Shown: positions 49,901 through 61,900 of the stretch, in pieces
Layout of the letters: each line of letters begins with the position of its first letter
Numbering within the stretch: the first letter of the stretch is position 1
Assembly: GCF_039555335.1 (NCBI RefSeq)
Contig: NC_092628.1
Span: 77,254,713 to 77,318,712, forward strand
Direction: 5' to 3'
DNA: 64,000 nucleotides
Source of the DNA: Amphiura filiformis
Taxonomy: Eukaryota > Echinodermata > Ophiuroidea > Amphilepidida > Amphiuridae
The notes under the pieces: model-generated
Databases searched by the model: none
Seen by the model: only the letters and a program-made list of their open reading frames with translations
Told to the model about the DNA's origin: nothing
Program-made: the position numbers and the translations under genes

Positions 49901-52900
49901 GTTCTGTTTAATGTGTAAATATGGAAAATAAATTGAAAATATCACAAATGAAATTAAAGGAAAATTGTGCTGTGTTTTAATTTAAAGGTTCTTCTTTTCT
50001 TTTTCGTATTAGGCCTATAAATTAACGTAAAAATGTTGCCGCTCTTTTCTAGTTACCGGTATTCCTCTTATCATTCTTGACCAGATAGCTCGTGATTTTT
50101 ATTTATGTGGCCCTTTAAGTATTTCTTTATTTTGGTGTAGGCCTATAATAACATCATATAATATCATCATATACATTTCACTTTTTTATGATTTTTCATT
50201 ATTTTATTTTTAATTCTTAATTGTGGGCATCCTCTCTGATATGGTCTAAATGTTTATTACACAATAAAAAGTGCTTGTCAGGAATGTGCTTTGAATTATT
50301 GAAGGAAAACAAATTTTTTGGGAAAACTGGATTTTTCTTTTTTGAAAAGAAAAATAGACTCTTTTAATTTTTGGATTAAAAGAAACAGGTGTAATAGGCC
50401 TACATATAGGCCTATTATGGGTCGGCCCTGCACATTAGGATCGGTCGGTGGAGTAGGCCCTACAAGTAGCCTACAACCAAACATTTTTTGTGGTCTTTGA
50501 TTGCGGCTTTCCTTGTAATGCTGCAGTACTATCCGGGGAAACAAAGTAGGAAAATATATGAGACTAAAACCCATTGAGACTAAAACCATGGGCGGCACAT
50601 CCCCGTATACATGTGAGTACCCGAGGGGGGGGGGTGTTTAAAGGGCAAAAGAGTGCGCACGAAAAATGAACAAATTTCAGAGCATACCGGTTGACACTTA
50701 ACCCGATCTTCAATAAATAACATTAATAAATAACCTGACTGATTGAATTTGCAACTAACATTGAATTAGGGGTTCATGAGGATTTCGGGCATGATCGCTT
50801 AAACACTCGTATAAATCAACGATCATGCCCGAAATCCTATGAATGAACCCCGTTCATACAACATTCTGAACATTGTTCAAGTAGCAATACAAATAATACG
50901 TGTGCCCCGGGCGCCACCCTTAGGGCCTATCATTTTTCCGTTTACGTACCGGTATAGAGCGACCAATTTTCAGTAAGCTAGGGAGTCCAACTTTGGCGCC
51001 AAAAACAGTGGGTTGTTACAATATTGCAGACAAGTTTACCAAAATTGTTATTAAACATTATAATCCTACATGTAGTATTTTTTCGTGAACTATAAGTATT
51101 TTAGATCGACGTCAGAAAAACTCGCCGTTCGGCGCTGTGAAACTCGCCGTTCGGCGTGGTGAAAACTCGCCGTTCGGCGTGGTGAAAACTCGCCGTTCGG
51201 CGTTGTGAAACTCGCCGTTCGGCGTGGTGAAACTCGACCAGTATAGCGTGCTGCTCGACCAGTATAGCGTGCTGCTCGACCAGTATAGCGTGCTCCTCGA
51301 CCAGTATAGCGTGCTCCTCGACCAGTATAGCGGGCTCCTCGACCAGTATAGCGGGCAAAACTCGCATTTATGAATGATGTGGCTTGCCATACTAGTCACA
51401 TTAAAGATAGTAGACTTAACGTAGATCACCAACTATGTTACATTATACACTCGTAATGACTGCTGTTCCAAGGGGACAAGAGCCAGATTATTGCGAAATA
51501 GGATAAAAGAAAGTGGTGATTTAACATAAATTTTCAATATTTCCATCCCGATTTCACCCAAAATAGTTTTCTGAGGGAGACAGTCAACTGCCCTTACTAC
51601 CTTCTAATACCCTATTTAAATTGAATTAATTAAATTGAATCTAATATGATACCTAAAATGAAAACAAACTGTGTCAAACCACCCTCGCATCCAGTGTGGT
51701 ATTTTATAAATTGGGTATTAGGAGTCACAAAAAAATCAAAGGCAGATAAGCTTCATTTGAGGAATTCGAGCCTTATTTGGGGCGTTGACCCTTCTCCCAA
51801 ATGGCTGCAATGACCACCCTGAGTACAGGTTTTTGCTTTTGTTGCATATGTTTCGTGGACAGCCTGCACCAAAGGATCAGCCTGACATTGACTCAATTGG
51901 ACGTCCCATTGTACATCGCTCTGCATTACAACATACTTCTGGTGAAGCTGTATATGCCGATGACTTGCCACCGGTACAAGGTAAGATCAGCCTGACATTG
52001 ACTCAATTGGACGTCCCATTGTACATCGCTATGTATTTCAACAGACTTCTGATGAAGCTGTATATATGTTTAATTATTTGCAACCAGCAAAAGGTTAAGA
52101 TCATCCTGATGTCGAATCAACATGATCAATAGAACATCTGCATATCAACTGACTTCTGGTGAAGCTGTAATATGCTTAATGACTTTCCACCAGTACAAGG
52201 TAAGATTATCCTGACATTGACTCAATTGGACGTCCCACTGTACATCGCTCTGTATTTCAACAGACTTCTGGTGAAGCTGTAATATGCTTAATGACTTGCC
52301 ACCATTACAAGGTAAGATCAGCCTGACATTGACTCAAGTGGACTTCCCATTGTACATCGCTATGTATTTCAAAAGACGTCTGCACGTCTATCAATATTTT
52401 AAATCTGATTTTATTTTTATTATCCGATTATAATGTTAAAGCATTGATTTGTTCCATTGGTACAGGCGAATTGTACATAGCCTTTGTTCTTCCTTCACGT
52501 GGACGAGCCAGAGTTTTGTAAGTTTGATCATTATTATTATTCAAATATAAAAATATGATTAACTTTGAGCATTTTTCACCAACAATTGTTGAAAAATGCT
52601 CAATTTTGCCACAAAATCATAAAAACCCAATTTCCGCCAAAATTTTGGGTGAAATTGATCACAGTTCAAAACGTTTTGAAAGAAAACCATTTCCTAGGTA
52701 TTTATATCTAGATTTTAAATATTAATGAAATAAATGTCGTTATGCTATCTGGATATATTTTGGGTAAAAAACACAGTTCTTCGGGGTTTTCTGTAAAACT
52801 TTGCCCAAATTTGACCTCACAGAGATAGATTCGTCAAGTCTTTGCCACTCTATACATTTATATACTTTATACCAACAATTTAGCAATTATGAGGCCCAAC

Positions 52901-55900
52901 ATTTTCCATAATTCCAGGATAAAGACCAACCTTTAATAAATAATTTGAATGTTATAGATGGAAAATATAAACCTGCAACAGATAGTTCTGCATTTAGATG
53001 ATCGAATAAGACCTGTCTATAGCAAAGGAAACAGGAACACCTATATCATTTGCACATCAGCACAAAGCTGCTGTTGTAAATTTGTACAGAAATTCTCAAT
53101 AAAATAAGGACTGTTACTTTTTTAAAACCATTTTGTAGGTCTACCAATCTAGCATCAGCACAAGAGGTTGAGGGATATGTGACGTATGTCAATGCTGATG
53201 ACATCTCTGGTGTGAACAAGTCAACATTGGATGATCATGAAGTGTTGGTATCAAAAGAGGTATAACATTCTCTTTGTTTTGAATATGCTGGTGGATTTCG
53301 ATGAGGAGGAAGAAGATGTGATGATCACGATGATGATGAGGAGAACATATAAATTGGTTTGCCTTTCTGAAAACTATACAAGCAAATATGAGCAAATGTC
53401 AGAAATGTTTTGGGAATTTGTTTGTTTGACATTTGCCTAAATAGAGGTGATTTAAGCTTTTCTGGCTACAAAAATAACCATTGGATGCACTGATTGTTGT
53501 GCATTAAACCAAACAAAATGACAATAGAGCAATTCTTGCGACATTTGCAATAATTTTGCATGTTATGTTATGGACATCCCAATTCATGATTCTTAAGGAA
53601 CTCAGTTTGAGAATTCCATTCCATTTGTTCTTGCTCTTTTCTATGCCCCTGGTTAGTCGGAGGGCCATCATTCGCGTTTTCCGTTAAAAGGTAAAAATAA
53701 TGTACGCGACCTTTGTAAAAATGAGTGTCGCACTTTTGGGTATGCTTACTGCTTTTCTCAAGGAAAACTTTGATGAGAAATTTATCGCATTTCGGTAAAA
53801 CAGGGTCTCGGTCCCAATCACTGGGTCACGGAGCGGGCCGAGCGGCGATGACGAGGTACGTTTGGGCCAGTGGAAGACCCAAAAGATGGCTAAGGTAAAA
53901 GTAATATGAAACTGCAGACAACTACATTTTAACATTAAACATTCACAATGTTATGCACTTTCTTATGCACTTGTCTCTCCAATGCTCACTTCCAATATAC
54001 ATGAAATACAAGAACTGAGTAGTTTGAAAAATAGCTTATCACTGTCAATTGTCCAAAAATCATGCTCCACGATGATCAACTTCTAATGCTGCCAAAAGAG
54101 ACGAAAAGCTAAGAAAACCCATCGAGATGTGCCGCAACCAAAATTGTTTCATCAATACAATCTCCAATGCAGCGACGACACACAATAACCCTAAAAAAAC
54201 TTGTTTCTTGATAGGTGTACTCTACTGGAGATATCATCGGTGCTATAGTTGCAACTACTCCAGAGGCAGCACGCAAAGCTGCCAAGCTTGTTCACGTGTC
54301 CTATGAAGATCTGCCGGTTATTACAACCATAGAGGTTAGTCACGGTTAAATGTGATATTGTAACATTTATTTAGGAGAATGCCCTCAATTATTGTGATGA
54401 TGATTATAATATACTTTTTAATGAATTAAAAATACCCAACAAAAATCAACGCCGGGCGCCCTGGGTGCTGTATTTATGACAATTTCTGACTTCTGATCTG
54501 AGTTGGATATCAGATACGAGTCGTAGTTTCACATTATTATATTCTATAGGTTATTAGCACTGGGAATTTGTTTCACAAAGTGATAGAATGTTTAATCCTT
54601 ATCCAAATCTAGGAAGCTATCGAGCAAGAGGCCTTCCATCATCCTATTCGAAGCTTGCAGAAAGGCGATGTTGATGAAGGTTTCAGTCAATCATCAGTAG
54701 TTCTAGAAGGGACTGTACGTACGGCAGCGCAGGAGCACTATTACATTGAACCTACTGCGTGTATAGCTATACCATCAGGAGAAGCAGGCGAGATAGAGAT
54801 GATTACGTGCATTCAAAACGTCAATGGAGTTCAGGTATGTTTAAACAAAAACAACTAGATAAAGGGTTCAGTAATGGATTATTGAGAGACTTTTCGTATG
54901 TTTTGTTTAACAAAAGTTAATTTATAGTAAAAAAAAATATGAGGGTATTTAAGCAAATTAGGATTTGAATGGTAAATTGGCTCATGATGTGATGTACCAT
55001 GAGAAAGTTAATTTTTATTTTTATTCAATTTTTGTTCAATTATACAAAAAGTGTGTTTTGGTGTGCATTCTGAAGCTTTTGGGAAAAAGGTGTTTTTGGC
55101 CTTGACTCGTTGCGACTGCTAGCAAGAACCCAAAAGTGGTAACAATTAATATTCTTTCAGTCTAATGTAGCCCTAGCATTAGGAGTGGATGCCAACAAAG
55201 TCAATGTGAAATGTAAGCGTGCTGGTGGAAGTTTTGGTGGAAAATCTACCCCTTCTAGCTACATCGTCGTTTGCGCACTAGCTGCACAAAAGTAAGCTAT
55301 GCTACTAGTAATTATATCAATGTTAATCCTGTTGATCGTTTCAAACAGACACAAATGATTCATTGCGTGATTATTTCGTGTTTTTCAATACATTTCATTA
55401 GCATTGCAAAAAAACAGCAATTTTTAGACTGATTATAAACCAGCCAATCGCTGACTCGAATTTTCTGATGTACAATCAGCGACTATTTAAGAGCGTGACA
55501 TACACATTTCTTTACACGCAACGGAGTTAAAATTTCACCCAGAGCTCAATCCATCAATCTTTATTTTCATTCAACAATATAACAACAACACCAGCAACAA
55601 CAAATACATATGAATGAGGAGATGTTCAGAAGGCCAAAAAGGCTGAAACAAACACTCTCATGTATGAGCCAGGCAAAGGTATGATATCAATAGTGAGTGA
55701 GACTGAAGGAGATTAAAGCTTAATATTGCTCCCAAAAGGATCTAAAAGCTCATGTTTGATTGGTTACTCACATGATTATTATCATGTAATAACCAATCGT
55801 TTTCTCTTTTAGAACTGGCAAGGCAGTTAGGATGGTTCTACCACGTGGAATTGACATGCAGATTACTGGCCACAGAGAAGATACCATGGCAAAATACAAA

Positions 55901-58900
55901 GTGGGTTTTGATGACAAAACGGGCAAAATTAACTCTCTGGATGTCACCGTCTACAATAATTGGGGAATTCCTGCTGGGATTCATGCAGCTGTAAGTTCCA
56001 GTATCGGTGGTTTGAATCAATGAGGGGATGTGCGGTTCGCGCTTCATAACCCTTACCCATGACATATGCGACTTCGCTAATTCTATTTATTGATCTTGAA
56101 TCACTTCATAACATGACAAACGTGAGGTTTTATTATATTTTCTCATGCTTCTTTTGTAATCTTCAAAGGTTATAATTTGCTCCCGGAATTTGCTATCAAC
56201 CGCAATGGGAGCGTTGCACGGGAATTCCGCGATTTCACCCTCTAGAGGGCACACTAACTTAGTTTGACTAGTGGCAGGCGGCATAGGACACGCAACACGG
56301 ACGTACGAGGCTGGCGAAGATACAGGGCTGACAGCCCCATTCACAATACACGGTTAGCGATTATAAATGGACAATTAACATACTTGCAGTGGGGTACTTT
56401 GCAGAACCCCAACGGTTTTAGAGTAAGATAATTTTGCTTTGACACCACATAACAAATTTAGAATTGTTTGTGAAGATTTCATGATTATGTGTTAATCCAA
56501 TGGCGACGTCAAAAATAGCGATATCGCATCCACCATCATCTGACTAGTGGAAAATGCCGTTGCAGTTTAAGTTTCACGTTTTAAATTTTTAAAACTCTTA
56601 AACTGGTAAACTCTTTATTATTTTCAAAATACACTCATTACTTAATCAAGGCTTTGCATTTTCACACATTATTTCTTGTTATCTTTTAAGCTTCTTGGAA
56701 AGACACTCTTTAGCATCGAGGGTGTATACGCAATGGACAGTATACATGTCACGGTCAAGAATTGCTGTACTAACGTTCCATCCACCAAACAAGCGCGTGC
56801 ATTTGGTATCGTTCAGCCTCTCTTCATTATAGAGTCCGTTATTACTGACATTGCGTTGAAGTGTGGTCTGCCAGTATTGCAGGTGAGACAGTGTTTTTCT
56901 AAATCCAAATATTCTGTTTCTAGAATTCTCAATTCCATTTTCTTCAAAATTACTCACTCCTTTTCTTGTCTAATTTACAAAAACAAAATACAAATTCTAG
57001 TGAATATTGATAGGCCAGATAATTGCCATCAACCATAAAAGTGCATTGACCCCGTCTGATCTCGATCACCGGCACTGGCACTATATGTCAGTTGTGCTTA
57101 GACAGGTCCATCCATGTTGTATGTTACTTGGCATGTATCTTTCATCAGAAGTAACATACATGCCAAGTATGGTTTTGGTAGGGGAAAGCAGTAGTTTTTC
57201 CTGGGATGTACCTGGCTATTATTAGCCCCAATGGAAACATGCCGTCGAGACCAGGGCTTGATGTTGATGTTGGTGTCAGTGTTGATGCAGATCAAGCCAG
57301 GAAACACCACACTCGGCCATGGCATTTCACTCAAAAATATTGTCAGAAAACTAGTGAAAATAATAATGATTTATGTATTTTATTAACTTCAAACTGAATC
57401 AAATGTATCTATTCAAGAGTAAAAAAAAAGCAATGTTGCACAAAATTGTAATGTGTATTGTTTATGACAATGATCCATAGGTCCGTGAAGTAAACATGCA
57501 CAAGGAGGACATTCCTTCAACCTACTATGGTATTCGTATCGAGGGTTTTGATGTATTTAGGCGATGCTGGAAAGAATGCTTGGACAAGAGTGACTATCAC
57601 AACAGGCGAGACCAAGTCAATACCTTCAACAGGTATTTAATTTTCTGTTGAGCTAGACACTCAAAACTCGATACACTCGCTGGTTATTGTTACAAGGCCA
57701 ATGCAGTCATTTATTAAATTAGGCACTTGAATGATCGAATTCGGTGTTGAAATGAACACAAATTGATATACACCTTTTCACTTTAAAATAAAAAACAATA
57801 ATGTTCTTTTTTTCAAATCCTGGTATTAAACTTAGGCGTGAAACTTAGTCTTCGAGTGTAAGATTTTCGATTTTGACATGCTTCAAGTTGACCAGTGAAT
57901 TTTTGTTTGTTTTGTGATCAACTCTTTAGCTTTTCAAAGATATATAGTTCACTATTGAAGAATTTTCCAAAACTCTCTAACGCACATCATCGGGGCTATA
58001 TATATACAAGATATAAGTAGTGTTCTAACAGGATTAATTACCATAGGTGAATACAATTTTTGAATGTATTGCCCTTCACTCATCGCCTGCCATGTCTCTG
58101 TATGTGTGCAATCTGTTACTGTTGATCTTCGTCTAACTGCACAAGAACCATGACATTAAGACAATGGAATGAATTACCCCCATCAATAGATAATAACATT
58201 TTATAAAATAATGTGTTGTTCAAAATATGTGTGAACATCATGGACATGGTGAAAGGAATTACAGCAAATTAATGTTTTGCTTCTTTTTTTTCTTTAGCAA
58301 GAACAAGTGGACTAAGCGTGGTATAGCAATAGTGCCCTTGAGATTCATCGTTGGTAATTTCCCCGAATTTATGCACCAGGTAAATGGTAAAATTTTGAGG
58401 CGTAAAATTTCGGGCGTAATTTAATTAAAAATCATTACCAAATTTGGGTTGCAACCCAGCAAACACAAAACGTTTTGGACATCCTTCCCAAAAGGTTATA
58501 AAAGGTTGTCAGAAAACGTTTAAATGTCGGGTTGGGTATATTAAGAGCATAAAACGTTTCCATAACCTTAAAAAAACATTTTTTGATAATCTACTGCTCA
58601 GCAAACAAACATGTTTTACAGAAAACGTTTAAATGTCGTGTTATATAAAGGATATTAAAATAACATTCCAAAAACATTCTTGAAAACTTGATACAAAACA
58701 TTCTAAACAGAATGTTATTTTGGGGAGTTAAAAAAATATTTTGCGAAAAATGTTTGCCCAAAATATTTTCAATAACGTTTTAAAAACGTTTTCATGACCT
58801 TTATATAACCCGACATTTAAATGTTATTAAAAGGTTTTGAAAAAAAAAACATTTCAAGAATATTTCTGTGTTTGCTGGGTTCAAATATTTTAACATAATG

Positions 58901-61900
58901 TTATTTAAGTATTGACACAATATTTGGCAAAAATGTTTGCAAAAATAGTTTACAATAACATTTTTTGAAAACATTTAAAAATATTGTTGTGTGTTTTCAT
59001 ACAAAACGTTTTAAAACGTTATCATGACCTTTATATAACCCGACATTGTAATGTTATTACAACGTTTTTACCTAAACCAAAAGCCAAAATATAACTTATT
59101 TAAAACGTTTTTAAAACGTTTTTGTGTTTGCTGGGAATCGACCTTCGACAAACAGCGGGTTTAAAATGGTTGTATACGGAAATATTATACGACAATATTC
59201 ATTGTTTTAATGGATAATCTGGATCATTATAAATACGCTCAAAGGATCACCCGTGAGGATAATGACATTACACCAATTTCTTGTTTCTATAGGCAGGAGC
59301 AATGGTCAACCTCTACTTGGATGGATCAGTACTCATCCATCATGGCGGGGTTGAAGTCGGACAAGGAATTCACACCAAGATGATCCAGATTGCGAACCGT
59401 GTGTTGGGGATACCCGTGGACAAGATTCACGTAGCAGAGAATAGCACTCACGTTGTACCAAATGCTACCGATACTGCAGCGAGTTACAGTACTGATCTAT
59501 GGGGCATGGCAGTAAAGGTTATTTTTAGTCCATCAAGATGATTTCAATGTTAAATTCTTAAAAGTATTTAACATTGAAAACATCTTGATGGATTATACAC
59601 AAAACATAAAAGTGCTTAAAAATAATCATAAGTATGAAAAACTAAATTAAGAAAATATTTACCTAGGGATATTAGAAGTTTTCTTTTATCTCGGAAAAAG
59701 AAAACCTACACATTTTGCCCTAAATTGGTTCGCGCTTATCACTTTTCCATTGCACATACAAAGACCACGGTTTGAGTGAAATGCCACTTTCCAGACTTCA
59801 GTAATGACAGTATCCAGTGCCGATATCAAACAATTTAACAACCAGGAGATTAATCATGGAGATAATATATTACGTAACGCGTTGTTCCTTTGATGCCGAA
59901 TTGATTTACCGCCGTCGGACAGGTTAATCACAAAAGTGGTACCATTGTTTCAAACAAGAGAGGTTCCGCTATTAAATTGGTTATTGGAGTATCAATAAGT
60001 GACCACAACAAAGTCATGTGCAAGCACCCCACATAAGAAAGTGGTACCATTGTTATTACAGTCCAAAGGTGTTACCTCAATCAATTGAAAAGAGCGGTAT
60101 TGTATTGCACACGTGCACAGGCATAACAAAGTGATAAGTGCAGCTTTGTTTTCACCCATCGCTATAATGATTAATCCTGTTACATCACTACTTCTACGGC
60201 GAATAGGTGTCGATCGCACTACTTCATGAATATTGAACATTTTCCAATATGTCAGTGCTCAAATCTGATACTGATGAATCTCTTCGTGCATGTGATTGTA
60301 CTTTCAGAATGCATGTGACACGCTGATTGGTAGACTTGCACCATATAAAAGTGCCAAACCTGATGGAAACTTTGCTGACTGGGTAAATACATTTCTTATT
60401 TGGACATACATAAACACACTCACGGACATTCATACTTCGCAACACTGCACAATGCAGGGAATTGCAGTGGAATTAGGTGAAACCTTTAAATAATATAATG
60501 TACCAGATGCCAGTTGTAATTCATTTCTTACAAAAATGAGTTAGATCCAGCTTTTTATTGCCGGTAGACTGTTCTTCATTGTGTGTGAAAAAAAGGGCCT
60601 TACGTAATCATGGTTTTCATTGAAGAAAGGCCCGACCCCAGCAGGTAGGCTTCAACTTGACAGTCACTGCAATTTTCTGCAGCATGCAGTGCATTGAAGT
60701 GTTAATGTACCTTACAGGTTATTTACTATGACAAATGTAATGTTAATATGTTATAGGTCCTCGGAATCCATGTTCCATTAATCAAGGAAGCCATCTTACA
60801 TTGAGGCCTGTGAGCCAACACTCATCAAGAAATAGCCAGGCTCAAACTCTTAGGAAAAAGCAATCTGGTGCAGAAATGGCACTCATGATAATAAAAGACG
60901 ACATGCCATGCGTAAAAAATATTGATGTTTGATACAATTTTGTATAACTTCATTTAAAATTCTACTAAAATAGGATGCGCATAGTTAATGATTAATTTAT
61001 GTATTATTTATTAACTGCTCTACAGGTCAGTTCGGCTTACTTCGCTCGAGTGAATCTTTCTGTGGTTGGATATTATCAGTGAGAATTTATATTTATATAT
61101 TTATATAATTATGCTAAATCTTGGTACTTGTGGAAGCTTGAGCAGTTGCAATTTCTTCTCTCCCGAATCCCTGCTACAGCTTGAACTAGACCGTTGCTAC
61201 TCATAATACATTCACAAGAAAATGGACAAAATACTTTAAGCTTGAGCCAAAATACTCTGAGCACTGATCACTGTACCGTATACAACACGCAGCACATTTG
61301 AGTAAATAATAACGCTCTCTAGTTTGGATTGTTGCTCATCTATTTTGGCTTAGTGCCCGGCGTCATTTAAGCAAAGGCATGTCATGATGTCTTCATAGTT
61401 CCAACTGATTGAAAATTGGCTTTAATTTAGCTGCGGTCGCATTTGACTTGTTAATAATTTATTTTGTGCCAAAAGCTTGAGCCAAAATACTCTGAGCACT
61501 GATCACTGTACCGTATACAACACGCAGCACATTTGAGTAAATAATAACGCTCTCTAGTTTGGATTGTTGCTCATCTATTTTGGCTTAGTGCCCGGCGTCA
61601 TTTAATCAAAGGCATGTCATGATGTCTTCATAGTTCCAACTGATTGAAAATTGGCTTTAATTTAGCTGCGGTCGCATTTGACTTGTTAATAATTTATTTT
61701 GTAGGGCGGGCAGCTGAATTTTCAGATTGTCCATACTTTGACTTCATGACGTGATTTTAATCCCTTTTTTATTATCAGAGCACCTGTCCACACATGGGAC
61801 TGGAATACTAAAGCCGGCAATCCGTATCCGTACTCTACATATGGAGCAGCCTGTAGCGAGGTACAGATAGACTGTCTCACAGGCAGTCATGAGTTGCTAC

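Noticed and set aside
61238-61702. Possible duplicated exon
   Set aside because: The 230 bp duplicated unit has no conserved coding frame and lies wholly within intron 28.
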